From UBA8437 sp963582065 (lineage in GTDB: Bacteria; Planctomycetota; Planctomycetia; Planctomycetales; Planctomycetaceae): 64,000 nt of DNA. The number at the start of each line of letters is the position of its first letter. Within the stretch, counting starts at the first letter, position 1. The stretch is taken from the NCBI GenBank assembly GCA_963582065.1, contig CAUZRQ010000007.1:1-64000 (forward strand), read 5' to 3'. Shown here one piece after another: positions 52,313 to 62,700 of this stretch. A model generated the notes under the pieces. That model had not been told where the DNA came from, did not search any database, and saw only the letters and a program-made list of their open reading frames with translations. The position numbers and the translations under genes are program-made.

Positions 52313-52404
52313 CGGTCCATCGCCGCTGACCTATCATGGCCTTTGCTTCGGGCAGCGGTATGCTCGGGGCTTTTTTGTTTCCCCGAAGCGGACGGGCCGG
52401 ACCG

Positions 52405-54024
52405 ATGCCGCGAATTGAGATCTACGACACGACCCTGCGTGACGGCAGCCAGGGCGAGGGGGTTAACTTCTCGCTGCAGGACAAGCTGCAGATCACCCAG
52501 CGTCTCGATGTCCTGGGTTTCGACTTCGTCGAAGGCGGCTATCCACTCTCCAATCCGAAGGACGCCGAGTACTTCCACGCGGTCCGCGATCTGGATCTCG
52601 AGCACGCCCGCGTGGCCGCTTTCGGCATGACCCGTCGCCGTGGCGTAGCGGCCGAGGACGACACGGGGATGCTGGCGTTGCGGGATTCCCTGGCACCGGT
52701 CTGCACTGTGGTCGGCAAGGCCTGGGATCTGCACGTGACAGAGGTGCTGCGGGTGGAACTCGAAGAGAACCTCGCCATGCTCGCCGACTCGGTCGCCTTC
52801 CTTGTCGGGGAGGGCCGCGAGGTGATCTATGACGCCGAGCACTTTTTCGACGGCTGGGCTGCCAATCCCGACTACGCACTGAAGACCATCTCGACGGCGG
52901 CGGCGGCCGGGGCGCGTTCGGTCGTGCTCTGCGACACCAACGGGGGGCGGTTGCCCGAGGAGATTTCTGCCGGTGTCGAGGCGGCGTCAGCCGAGTTGTC
53001 GGTTCCGCTGGGAATCCACTGCCACAACGACAGTGATGTCGGAGTGGCCAATTCGCTGGCCGCCATCGACCAGGGCGTCACACATGTTCAGGGCACCATC
53101 AACGGCATCGGAGAACGCTGCGGCAATGCCGACCTGGTCAGCGTGATCGCCAACCTGGCACTCAAGAAGGACGGTTTCGAGGTGCTCGGGGAGGGTGGTG
53201 TCGAGCACCTGGCCGAACTGTCTCGATACGTCTACGAGTTGGCGAACATGAACTTCCGTTCGGGACAGCCATTTGTCGGTCCCAGCGCGTTTGCCCACAA
53301 GGGCGGCATGCATGTCCACGCCGTCAATCGCGTGGCCGCCAGCTACGAACACATACCGCCCGGTTCGGTTGGCAATGTCCGCCGTGTGCTGGTCAGCGAA
53401 CTCTCGGGACGATCCAACATCGTTGCCGTGACCACTCGCCACCGAATGCAGCAGGACGGCGACCTGATGGCGAAGATTCTCGAACGGGTGCAGGACCTCG
53501 AGAACGATGGGTATCAGTTCGAGGCGGCCGAGGCATCATTCGACCTGCTGGTCAAGAGAGTCGCGGGGACCTATCGGCCGTTGTTCGAGAGGATTCACTA
53601 CCGGGTCAACGTCGAGACAGACGCGGTGGGGGAGGATCCGGCGACCGAGGCGACCGTGAAGCTGAGGGTCAACGGCGCGGTGATGCACGTGGTCGCCGAG
53701 GGCGATGGTCCGGTCAATGCGTTGGACACCGCGTTGCGGAAGGCACTGTGCGATGTCTTTCCCGGCCTGACGTCGATGCAGTTGGTCGACTACAAGGTCA
53801 GAGTGATCAACTCGACCGAGGGCACCGCCGCTCGGGTGCGGGTGGTGATCGAGAGCCGTGATGCCGACGAGGTCTGGAGAACGGTGGGGGTCAGCGAGAA
53901 CATCATCGAGGCCAGCTGGCTGGCGCTTGTCGACAGCGTCGAGTACAAGCTGTTCAAGGACGAGGATGTCGGCGGCGATTCGTCGCAACTCGTCGATTCG
54001 GACTCTGCCCGGGACGACGCGTGA
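52405..54024 (+). CDS. cimA: (R)-citramalate synthase
   Basis: A 539-residue protein of the LeuA/HMG-CoA-lyase family, making citramalate from pyruvate and acetyl-CoA for isoleucine synthesis. It has IEIYDTTLRDGSQGEGVNFS, GIHCHNDSDVGVANSLAAID, NGIGERCGNADL, HKGGMHVHAV, and a C-terminal LeuA regulatory domain (~400-520, ATVKLRVNGAVMHVVAEGDG). The E-G-V-N-F and F-V-E-G-G forms match the CimA/CimA-like subfamily better than LeuA. The ATG at 52405 gives the standard start. It overlaps valS by 1 bp (TGATG). Confidence 0.92.
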   Translation: MPRIEIYDTTLRDGSQGEGVNFSLQDKLQITQRLDVLGFDFVEGGYPLSNPKDAEYFHAVRDLDLEHARVAAFGMTRRRGVAAEDDTGMLALRDSLAPVCTVVGKAWDLHVTEVLRVELEENLAMLADSVAFLVGEGREVIYDAEHFFDGWAANPDYALKTISTAAAAGARSVVLCDTNGGRLPEEISAGVEAASAELSVPLGIHCHNDSDVGVANSLAAIDQGVTHVQGTINGIGERCGNADLVSVIANLALKKDGFEVLGEGGVEHLAELSRYVYELANMNFRSGQPFVGPSAFAHKGGMHVHAVNRVAASYEHIPPGSVGNVRRVLVSELSGRSNIVAVTTRHRMQQDGDLMAKILERVQDLENDGYQFEAAEASFDLLVKRVAGTYRPLFERIHYRVNVETDAVGEDPATEATVKLRVNGAVMHVVAEGDGPVNALDTALRKALCDVFPGLTSMQLVDYKVRVINSTEGTAARVRVVIESRDADEVWRTVGVSENIIEASWLALVDSVEYKLFKDEDVGGDSSQLVDSDSARDDA

Positions 54025-56972
54025 TGGCAGCCGAGATCCCCAAGCAGTACGACCCGGCCGATGCCCAACAACGGTGGTACGCCGAGTGGTCCGAGCGGGG
54101 CTACTTCGACGCGGAGCCGAATCCGCAACGGTCCCAGCACACGATCATGATTCCCCTTCCCAACGTCACCGGGGCGTTGCACATGGGGCACGCGCTCAAT
54201 GGCACGCTCCAGGACCTGATCACCCGCTGGAAGCGGATGCAGGGGTTTGAGGCGCTGTGGATGCCCGGGACCGACCACGCCGGCATCGCCACCCAGGCGG
54301 TTGTCGAGAGGCGAATGCTCGAGGAGGAGGGGCTGACGCGGCACGACATCGGCCGCGAGGCCCTGGTCGAACGGATCTGGAAGTGGAAGGACGCTTACGA
54401 ACAGCGGATTCTCTCGCAACTGAAACTGATCGGAGCCAGCTGCGACTGGCGAAGGACTCGCTTCACGCTCGACGAGATGTGTTCCAAGGCCGTTCGCAGG
54501 ACCTTCTTCAAACTGTTCTCCGACGGGTTGATCTACCGGGGCAAGCGGCTCGTCAACTGGGATTCGTATCTCCAGACGGCGGTGGCCGACGACGAGGTGT
54601 TCTACGAGGAGGTCCCCGGGGGATTCTGGACGTTCCGCTACCCGGTGGTCGGTTCGGACGAGACCATCGCGTTCTCGACGACCCGGCCCGAGACGATGCT
54701 CGGCGACACGGCCGTCTGCGTGCACCCCACCGACGAACGTTACACCCACCTGGTGGGACGGAAGGTGCGGGTGCCACTGGTCGACCGGGAGATCCCGATC
54801 ATTGCCGACGCGTTGTTGGCCAAGAAGGAGATGGGCACCGGAGCGGTCAAGGTGACCCCCGCCCACGATCCCAACGACTACGCCTGCGGTCTCCGCAACG
54901 ACCTGCCGATGATCAACATTCTGGAGGTCGACGGCACGATCAACGAGAACGGCGGGAGATTCGCCGGGCAGGACCGCTACGAGGCTCGCAAGCAGGTCGT
55001 GCAGGCCATGGACGAGCTGGGCTTCTCCGATGGGGTTGAGGAACGAGCGATCGACCTGGCTCACAGCGATCGCTCCAAGACCCCCATCGAGCCGTATCTC
55101 TCGGACCAGTGGTTCGTGAAAATGGATGACCTGGCCCAGGCGGCTATCGATGCGGTCGAAGACGGCCGGGTGACCTTTTTCCCGAAGCGGTACGCCAAGA
55201 CCTATCTCGACTGGCTCGGTGAAAAACGTGACTGGTGCGTGTCACGTCAGCTGTGGTGGGGGCACCAGATCCCGATCTGGTACTGCCGAACCTGCGGACT
55301 GCAGGATCTGGAGGCGGCCTTCGGCCAACGGGATGATGTCTGCTGGCACGAGGACCAGGAGAATGGGGGATGGCTGGTCTGTGCCGAGACCGACTTGTCC
55401 GGAGATGAACTGGGCGATTCCCACCAGCTGGTCCAGGACGAGGACGTGCTTGACACGTGGTTCAGTTCGGCGTTGTGGCCGCACTCGACACTGGGTTGGC
55501 CCGAGTCGACCGAGAGCCTCGACTACTTCTATCCCGGCAGCGTGCTGGTCACCAGCCGCGACATCATCACGCTGTGGGTGGCCCGGATGGTGCTGACCGG
55601 TCTCTACAACATGGGCGACATTCCCTTCTCGCACGTCTGTGTTCACCCCAAGATTCTCGACGGGTTCGGCCAGACGATGTCGAAGTCGAAGGGGAATGGC
55701 GTGGATCCAATGGACCTGATCGACCGTTACGGTGCCGATGCCGTTCGGTTCACGATTGCCTCGTTCGCCGGTGAGACGCAGGACATCCGGCTGCCGGTCG
55801 GTTACGAGTGCCCGGAGTGCGGTCACGTGACCGCCCAGGAGTTGAAACACCAGCAGGCAACGCCCGGCGGCGGCGAGAAGCCACGCGTCGACTGCGGTGG
55901 GTGTGGGAAGGCGTGGCAGTACACCAGCCCGTGGTACGACCCCGACGAGGGGGAGCCCGTGGCGCGGATGGTGTCCGAGCGGTTTGAGGCTGGACGGAAC
56001 TTCTGCAACAAGTTCTGGAACGCCGCCCGTTTCGCGATGCTCAACCTCGAGGGCTACGAGTCCGGCCCTCTGCCGGGATTCCGCGACACCGACGGCCTGG
56101 CGATCGAGGACCGTTGGATCCTCAGTCGACTCGCCCGCACTGCCGCCAAGGTCACGTCCTGCCTCGATCGCTACCAGTTCGACCAGGCGACAAGGACCAT
56201 TCGCGACTTCACGTGGAATGAGTTCTGCGACTGGTACCTGGAAATGGTCAAGCCGCGGTTGCAGGACGAAGAGACCGACCCGGTGGCCAGGGGCATTGCT
56301 CAGCGTGTCCTGGTCGGCGTGCTCGACGCGTTGTTGAGACTGCTCGCACCGACCACCCCGTTCATTGCCGAGGAACTCTGGCAACGTCTGGCCGAGTTGG
56401 CTCCGGAGCGAGGGTTGCCCGAGCCCGGGCCGGTGGCCGAGAGCATCATGCGGGCCAAGTGGTTGGACCTGCCCGAGCAGTGGCAGGACGAGGTCCTGGA
56501 GGCTCGGTTCGAGCGGTTGCAGGAGATCATCGTGGCGGTTCGCAACGTCCGTTCGACCTACAACATCCCTCGCAGCACGCAGTTGTCGTTGTCAGTGCGG
56601 TGTGGCGACCGCGTGGTGGACGATCTCGAAGCGGTGGCCGGACAGTTCCTCAACCTGTCCAACACCGAGTTGATGGCCGTGGGACCGGATGTCACTCAAC
56701 CGGCCGGGGCAGCCAGCTTTGCGCTGGGTGAAGCCGACGGCTACATCGATCTCGAGGGAGTCGTCGACCGCGAAGCTGAGCGGGACAAGCACGTCAAGGA
56801 GCGCGGGAAGTTGACCGGGATGATCACCGGTCACGAGAAGAAACTGGCCAACGAGAACTTCGTGTCGAAGGCCCCGGCGGAGGTCGTTGATGGTGTCCGC
56901 GAGACGCTTGCCGGTCTCAGGGAACAGCTCGAGCGGGTCGATGACATCCTCGGACAGCTCGGTGGCGGCTGA
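54024..56972 (+). CDS. valS: Valyl-tRNA synthetase
   Basis: A 982-residue class I synthetase. The HIGH motif reads PNVTGALHMGHALNGTLQD and the KMSKS motif reads QTMSKSKGNGVDP. The CP1 editing domain (~200-360) contains AFSTTRPETMLGDTAVCVHP. A zinc-ribbon-like cluster, CPECGH and CGGCGK, interrupts the region after KMSKS. The C-terminal helical arm (DREAERDKHVKERGKLTGMI) is typical of ValRS. The ATG at 54024 overlaps the cimA stop. Confidence 0.98.
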   Translation: MAAEIPKQYDPADAQQRWYAEWSERGYFDAEPNPQRSQHTIMIPLPNVTGALHMGHALNGTLQDLITRWKRMQGFEALWMPGTDHAGIATQAVVERRMLEEEGLTRHDIGREALVERIWKWKDAYEQRILSQLKLIGASCDWRRTRFTLDEMCSKAVRRTFFKLFSDGLIYRGKRLVNWDSYLQTAVADDEVFYEEVPGGFWTFRYPVVGSDETIAFSTTRPETMLGDTAVCVHPTDERYTHLVGRKVRVPLVDREIPIIADALLAKKEMGTGAVKVTPAHDPNDYACGLRNDLPMINILEVDGTINENGGRFAGQDRYEARKQVVQAMDELGFSDGVEERAIDLAHSDRSKTPIEPYLSDQWFVKMDDLAQAAIDAVEDGRVTFFPKRYAKTYLDWLGEKRDWCVSRQLWWGHQIPIWYCRTCGLQDLEAAFGQRDDVCWHEDQENGGWLVCAETDLSGDELGDSHQLVQDEDVLDTWFSSALWPHSTLGWPESTESLDYFYPGSVLVTSRDIITLWVARMVLTGLYNMGDIPFSHVCVHPKILDGFGQTMSKSKGNGVDPMDLIDRYGADAVRFTIASFAGETQDIRLPVGYECPECGHVTAQELKHQQATPGGGEKPRVDCGGCGKAWQYTSPWYDPDEGEPVARMVSERFEAGRNFCNKFWNAARFAMLNLEGYESGPLPGFRDTDGLAIEDRWILSRLARTAAKVTSCLDRYQFDQATRTIRDFTWNEFCDWYLEMVKPRLQDEETDPVARGIAQRVLVGVLDALLRLLAPTTPFIAEELWQRLAELAPERGLPEPGPVAESIMRAKWLDLPEQWQDEVLEARFERLQEIIVAVRNVRSTYNIPRSTQLSLSVRCGDRVVDDLEAVAGQFLNLSNTELMAVGPDVTQPAGAASFALGEADGYIDLEGVVDREAERDKHVKERGKLTGMITGHEKKLANENFVSKAPAEVVDGVRETLAGLREQLERVDDILGQLGGG

Positions 56973-56986
56973 TCCGCCCCGGCGTC

Positions 56987-57014
56987 TTGAACGCCTGTAC
57001 CGGCGGGCTATAAT
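56987..57014 (+). promoter_or_regulatory. Candidate sigma-70-type promoter for the BFN-family gene
   Basis: TTGAAC (56987-56992), a 16-nt spacer and a perfect TATAAT (57009-57014), lying just after the valS stop. The predicted start near 57021 gives a 68-nt leader to the GTG at 57089. Confidence 0.55.
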
Positions 57015-57088
57015 CCACCGCGCAATCCGCCGCACCATTGCCACCCCCCTGCCCCGGTTCGCCGCTGGCGACAACAGGAAACACCATC

Positions 57089-57487
57089 GTGCTCGTCCTG
57101 ATGGAACTCGCCCGAATCGTGATCAACGACATCGGCGACCAGCAGGTCGTGTTCCTTCGCGAGATCGATGGTGACCGCTCGTTTCCGATCCTGATCGGGT
57201 TGTTTGAGGCGGGGGCGATCAACCGTCGTATCACGGAGGAACCTCCGCCTCGCCCGCTGACTCACGACCTGTTGAGGTCTACGGTCGAGCACCTGGGGGG
57301 CGAGATCGAGGACATCGTGATCACCGATCTCCGTAACCACACGTACTTTGCCGTGTTGAGGATCCGCGTCGCCGGCGAGTTGATCGAGGTCGACAGTCGG
57401 CCAAGCGACGCCCTGGCGATTTCAGTGCACTACGACCCGCCGCTGCCGATCTATGTGCACGAGGACGTGCTGGCCGAAATCGGCTAG
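57089..57487 (+). CDS. Bifunctional-nuclease-family (BFN, DUF151) protein
   Basis: A 132-residue DUF151 protein. Visible features are the N-terminal strand LMELARIVINDIGDQQVVFL, the conserved IGLFEAGAINRRI, RPLTHDLLRSTVEHLGGEIE, and the hallmark VDSRPSDALAISVHYDPP. Plant and bacterial members have been described as DNase/RNase-active, but the family's physiological role is unsettled. AGGAAA precedes the GTG at 57089; an ATG four codons later is the alternative. It is convergent with the NagB-like gene. Confidence 0.92.
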   Translation: MLVLMELARIVINDIGDQQVVFLREIDGDRSFPILIGLFEAGAINRRITEEPPPRPLTHDLLRSTVEHLGGEIEDIVITDLRNHTYFAVLRIRVAGELIEVDSRPSDALAISVHYDPPLPIYVHEDVLAEIG

Positions 57488-57494
57488 GCGGCGA

Positions 57495-58445
57495 CTAGTT
57501 GCATTCGGGCTGGAGCGGGCCGGCGAGTTCCTCGAGGAAGAACAACCGGCCGGGCTGGGTGGGCATGAACGTCGAGGGGATCCAGGGCGTGGGGTCGTGC
57601 CGGAGTGTCATCCACAGGCTCAGGCCCTGCCACATCATGCCCCGCGAAAAAGTCCCGTCGGCACCACCGATGATCTTGTCGGCGCCCAGGAACAGCCCCG
57701 GTCCGATCGTGTTGGCGAATGCCGGGACCAGCGTGGTGCGGCTTTTGAAGCTCGTCACGGCGTTCTGCTCGATCGTCAGCGGATGCAGTTGTGCGCCGAT
57801 ACGGTGCGTGTCGGCCTGCCAGGCATCCTCGCTGTCGTACTCGGCCGCGAACTGGGGCTCCCAGAAGGCGATGTGGCAGACCCGGCCGATCCCGAACAGC
57901 ACCACCAGCTTGCCGCCACCGGCACGAATCGCGGCGATCTGGCCGGCAAAGTCTGGCAGCGCGTCCTTTGATGCGAAATGCCGTTGTTGGGGAGGAACGG
58001 TCAGGTCGCCCAGTGGACCGTAGAACGCATCCGACATGGCATTCTCGAAGGCGCCCGGATGATCCGGGGGCAAGGTGTTCCCGTCGGAATCGCTCCACTC
58101 GTCCATGTTGAATCCGTGGACGTGATCGCAGGAGACGCCCCATTCCTTGAGGAAGTAGACGGCCCAGCGGTACATGCCCATCGGGCCAACCGGCAGGATC
58201 ATCACCAGAGCATGGCCTTCGGTGCGGGCCTGGGAGATCGTCAAGGCGATCTCGTGGCCGAGCATCGCGTCGAAGTCGGCCAGGGTGTCGCAGGGAATCG
58301 GCTCGAAGCCGTCGTTCCACCACGGCTGTGGTTGTGTGATGGTCGTTGGATCGTCTCCGACACAGCTGTCGATCTTGGCCAGATCCCAGCCCGACGGCAG
58401 AAAACTCTCCATCAACGATCCGCTCAATGTGCTCAACAGGTCCAT
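57495..58445 (-). CDS. Glucosamine-6-phosphate deaminase-like protein (NagB fold), altered active site
   Basis: This 316-residue protein starts at the ATG at 58445 after GGGAGAGAG. It follows the NagB plan: a phosphate loop LPVGPMGMYRWAVYFL, then FNMDEW (112-117, with the ring-opening Asp equivalent of E. coli Asp72). The usual G-x-G-x-D-G-H-x-A-F-N-E-P signature is here GIGRVCHIAFWEP (185-197). His191 and the Glu are kept, but the aspartate paired with the His (E. coli Asp141) is Val189. The protein may have changed chemistry or be a lactonase/isomerase-like relative. It is not next to other amino-sugar genes. Confidence 0.82.
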   Translation of the reverse strand: MDLLSTLSGSLMESFLPSGWDLAKIDSCVGDDPTTITQPQPWWNDGFEPIPCDTLADFDAMLGHEIALTISQARTEGHALVMILPVGPMGMYRWAVYFLKEWGVSCDHVHGFNMDEWSDSDGNTLPPDHPGAFENAMSDAFYGPLGDLTVPPQQRHFASKDALPDFAGQIAAIRAGGGKLVVLFGIGRVCHIAFWEPQFAAEYDSEDAWQADTHRIGAQLHPLTIEQNAVTSFKSRTTLVPAFANTIGPGLFLGADKIIGGADGTFSRGMMWQGLSLWMTLRHDPTPWIPSTFMPTQPGRLFFLEELAGPLQPECN

Positions 58446-58545
58446 CGCTCTCTCCCAGGTGGCCGGTCGTCGGGGCAACCGGTTGTCAGATACGCGTCCC
58501 ACTGTAACGACCGCCGGTCGGTGATTCGAGCGGCACACATGGGCA

Positions 58546-58575
58546 TTGCCTTATCGGATGTCATGCGGCTAAAGT
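58546..58575 (+). promoter_or_regulatory. Weak candidate promoter of the RND operon
   Basis: TTGCCT (58546-58551), an 18-nt spacer and TAAAGT (58570-58575), 58 nt upstream of the fusion-protein ATG. The match is partial. Confidence 0.3.
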
Positions 58576-58632
58576 AAGTCCAGCCGCGAACCTATCCCAC
58601 CCCACGCGACGTCCTGTCGCCCTCGAGGCTCG

Positions 58633-59769
58633 ATGAAGTTTATTGTTGTGCCGTGCGTGCTGGCGTCGTGCCTGGGCATCGGCTGGGCCGTCTTTGTTGA
58701 TTCCCAGGGCCGGGGCCGTGTTGGCGTGTTGCCAAGCGACGAGGTGGTGCAGGCGGTCGAGACGATCGGTCTCCAGACGCGGGATGTCGTCGAGTCTCTG
58801 GAACTGGTCGGGAGTCTCGAAGCGGATCGCGATGTCGAGATCCGGTCGCGGGTCAGTGGCCGGATCGAGGAACTTGCCGTCGACGTCGGTGACCGGATCA
58901 GCAAGGGCCAGTTGCTGATCCAGATCGACGATTCACAGCAGCGGGAACTGGTCCGCCAGACGGAGGCGGCGATCAGGGTCTCGGTGGCCGAGAAGTCGAC
59001 TCAGGACCTGCGTGTCATCGCGGCGCGGCGTGAACACGAACGCCAGAAGAACCTGCTCAAGAAGGGGGTCGGCACCGCTCAACAACTGGAGGCGGCCGAG
59101 TCAAAGCTGTCGATCGCCGAGGCCGAGTCGCGGCTGGCGGCTTCGAAGGTCGCTCAGGCCGAAACGGAACTCGAGCACAGCCGCCTGGGTTTGGCCGAGC
59201 GTCGGATCGAATCTCCGTTGACTGGTCGAGTGGCCAGCCGGGCGGTGCAGGTCGGTGATCTCGCCAAGTCCGACCTCGGTCTCATGCGAATCGTCGACCT
59301 CTCGACGGTTCGCACCGCGGTCCACGTGGGCGAGAGTGATTACAGGCAATTGCGACAGGACCAGCCGGCCGAGGTCCGTGTCGACACGTATCCCGACCCC
59401 TTCCCCGGACGTGTCGAGAGGCTGGCGCCGGTACTCGATCCTGAGACACGGACGGCGGTTGTCTACATCGCCGTCGACAACCCCAGGGGATTGCTCAAGC
59501 CGGGAATGTACGCCCGAGTTCGCGTGGTGCTGGATCGTCACGAACAGGCCAGCGTGGTGCCCCTGACGGCGGTCGTCGTTACTCCCGGTGGCCCGATCGT
59601 CTTCGTGGTGGCCGAAGGGGGTGACAGCGTGCGACAGGTGAGTGTTCGTCTTGGAATTGCCGACAGGACAGTGGTCGAGATCCTCAACGGCGTCGGTCCG
59701 ACCGACCGGGTCGTCACGTTGGGCAGTCGCCTGATCACGGATGGTCAGGTCGTGGAGGTGGTGGACTGA
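58633..59769 (+). CDS. RND efflux periplasmic adaptor (membrane fusion protein)
   Basis: A 378-residue HlyD/AcrA-type adaptor with an N-terminal hydrophobic anchor (VVPCVLASCLGIGWAVFV). A lipoyl-like half domain (LVGSLEADRDVEIRSRVSGR, then GDRISKGQLLIQIDD) is followed by a helical hairpin (~90-180). The second lipoyl half reads ESPLTGRVASRAVQVGDLAK, and beta-barrel and membrane-proximal domains follow (LKPGMYARVRVVLDRHEQAS). It links the inner-membrane pump to an outer-membrane channel, which is not encoded here. The permease gene begins 6 bp downstream. Confidence 0.94.
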   Translation: MKFIVVPCVLASCLGIGWAVFVDSQGRGRVGVLPSDEVVQAVETIGLQTRDVVESLELVGSLEADRDVEIRSRVSGRIEELAVDVGDRISKGQLLIQIDDSQQRELVRQTEAAIRVSVAEKSTQDLRVIAARREHERQKNLLKKGVGTAQQLEAAESKLSIAEAESRLAASKVAQAETELEHSRLGLAERRIESPLTGRVASRAVQVGDLAKSDLGLMRIVDLSTVRTAVHVGESDYRQLRQDQPAEVRVDTYPDPFPGRVERLAPVLDPETRTAVVYIAVDNPRGLLKPGMYARVRVVLDRHEQASVVPLTAVVVTPGGPIVFVVAEGGDSVRQVSVRLGIADRTVVEILNGVGPTDRVVTLGSRLITDGQVVEVVD

Positions 59770-59775
59770 GTCGCC

Positions 59776-62700
59776 ATGACACTGACCCACCTGGCCGTCC
59801 ACCGACCTGTGACGACGTTGATGATCGGCCTGGTGGTCGCGCTGCTGGGGTACGTTGCGGTTGATCGGCTGGCGGTTGATCTGCTCCCCAAGCTCGATTA
59901 CCCCACCGTACGGGTCGAGACGCTTTACCGCGGGGCAGCGCCCGGCGAAATCGAGACGTTGTTGACCCGGCCGCTCGAACAGGCCCTCAGCTCGGTCCAG
60001 GGCTCCGAGGAGATTTCGAGCATGAGTGCCGAGGGAGCGAGCACGATCCAGGTCCGAATGAACTGGGGGGTCGACCTCGATGTTGCTCTCAACGACATGA
60101 GACAGGCGGTGCAGAAGGTGAGGCGGCAACTGCCCGATGAGGTCGAGGGCCCGTACTTTCGCCGTTACAGCCAGAGCGATTCGCCGATCATCTACCTGGG
60201 ATTGGAGAGAGTGGGTCCGGGGGCCGAAAGCGAGAGGTCGGCGGCCGAGACGACCCGGCGGGCCGAGATCGAGATCATTCCCGAACTGGAGAAGGTGTCC
60301 GGGGTCGGCCGAGTGAGGTTGCGGGGAGCCGTCCGCCGCGAGATCCAGGTCGACCTCGATCGTCAGAAACTCGAGTCACTTCACCTGGGCGTCAACGAGG
60401 TTGTGGCGGCGTTGAGGCGACAAAACGTCAACCAGCCGGCCGGCGATTTCGATGAGGGGAACGTGCAGCGGCTGGTTCGCAGCCATGGCCAGTTCCGCAA
60501 TCTCGACGAGATCAGGAACACGGTGGTCCGTGAACGTGACGGGGCGATCGTGCGTCTGTCCGACGTCGGCCAGGTGACCGACGGGATCGAAGAACGAACC
60601 GACTCCAGTCGGGTCAATGGCCAGGAGGGCCTGTTGATCTATATCCACAAGCAGTCCGATGCCAACACGGTGGCCGTCAGTCGGCTGGTTCGGGAGACGG
60701 TCAAGCAACTCAATCGTCGGCTGAACGGACTGGAACTCTCGATCCGCATCGACAAGTCCGAGTTCGTGGTGCAGTCGATCGAGAACATCCGGCGGACGGC
60801 CGTCTTCGGGATGAGCCTGGCCGCGGTCGTGCTGGTGCTCTTTCTCCGCAGCTTGCGGAGTACGGTGGTGATCGGCGTCTCGATGCCCTTCTCGGTGATG
60901 GCGACATTCGTGCTGATCTACGCCCAGGGTTTTTCGCTGAACGTCGTTTCCTTCGGTGGGCTGGCGCTGGGTCTGGGACTGTTGGTGGACAACTCGATCG
61001 TCGTACTCGAGTCAATCTACCGGCGGCGTGACGAGGGGCAGCCGATCAAGCAGGCGGCCATTGACGGAACCACTGAGGTTAGTTCGGCGATTGTGGCCAG
61101 CACTCTGACGACCCTGATCGTGTTTGTGCCGTTGATCTTCATCGAGGGAATGACCGGGATTCTACTGCACCAGTTGGCGTGGGTGGTGTGTTTCGCCTTG
61201 AGCTGTTCGCTGTTGGCCAGCCTGACACTGACGCCGATGCTGGCGGCTCACTGGGGCGAGAAGCGGGAGTCGGGCCCGGATTCCGCTGGTGGCAGTCGAC
61301 CGGTCGGTCGCCTGGAGGCCATGGCCCAGGATGCGTTTTCGGTTCTCGAGTCGTTCTATGCGGCCATGTTGCGACGGGCGCTTCGCCGTCGGGGTGTGGT
61401 GCTCTCGACGTTGCTGTTGATTTTCGCGGTTACGGTCGGTTTGGCGCCGCGTATTGGGACGGAGTTCATGCCCAAGGCTGACGAGGGCGACCTGCGGGTC
61501 CGCGGACACATGGCCGCGGGCATCCAGTTCGAGCATCTCGAACGCCAGGCCAAGCAGATAGAAAAGAGGATTCTGTCGACGGTGCCACCAGAGCAACGTG
61601 ACACCGTGGCGTCCTTCATCGGGGGCGATCGGGATGACTCGGAGGACTGGAACGAGTGTTGGCTGAGGGTCAAGCTGGTGCCCCGCAGCCAGCGGGACCA
61701 GTCGGTCGAGGAGGTCCGCGAGTTGCTGGCGTCCTCGATTGGGCCGATCGCCGGCATGAAGGTGCGGGTTGAGGCGCGGACCGAGATGATGTTGGCGCGG
61801 ATGTTGAGTTTCGGAGGAGACGACGTCGAGGTCGAAGTCCGAGGGCATGACCCGGAAGAGGCCGACCGCATGGCCGACCGGGTGGCGGAGTTGATGAGAC
61901 AGGTGCCGGGGCTGATCAACGTCAATGTCGAGCGTCCCGATCGGCGGCCCGAACTGTCCGTCCATGTCGACCGTCTGAAGGCGAGCCTGGTCGGAGTCAG
62001 TGTCCGTGACATCGCCGAGACCCTGGAAACGACGATCCGCGGGACCGAGGCGACGATGTACCGCGAGGACGGAGACGAATTCAACGTCTTGGTCCGGCTG
62101 CGCGATTCGGATCGCGATGGACTGCCCGACATCGAGCGGGTGGGAGTGACGACCGGCGGCGGCCGGGTGGTGGCACTGCGGGACCTGGTCGAGTTCGACA
62201 CCGGTAATGCCCCGCTGAGAATCAACCGCAGTGCCCGCCAACGCGTGGTGCAGGTCTCGGCCGACGTGGCCGACCGAGATCTCGGAAGTGTCGTCACCGA
62301 CCTGACCGGACTGCTCAACCAGAACACCTGGCCGCGGGGGTTCACCTATCGGATTGTCGGAGACTACGAGGAACAGCAGCGGAGTTTTCGGGAATTGACC
62401 AAGGGTCTGGTGCTGGCCGTGGTGCTGATGTACATGGTGATGGCCTCGCAGTTCGAGTCGTTTCGGGATCCGTTGGTGATCCTGGTGACGATTCCGTTGG
62501 GCGCGATCGGAGTCATCCTGGCACTGATCCTGACCGACACGACCCTGAACGCCCAGTCCTTCATCGGGACGGTGATGCTGGCCGGGATCGTCGTCAACAA
62601 CGCGATCGTGCTGGTCGACTGCATCAAGCAGAGGCTGGGGGACCATGTGGCCGGGGTGGACGGAGATTTCACCGAGGTGATTGTCGGGGCGAGCGTTCGA

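Noticed and set aside
52345..52389. Inverted repeat GCTTCGGG...CCCGAAGC with TTTTTT between ftsK and cimA
   Set aside because: The T-run lies inside a 29-nt loop, not after the stem, so it does not form an intrinsic terminator; likely chance.
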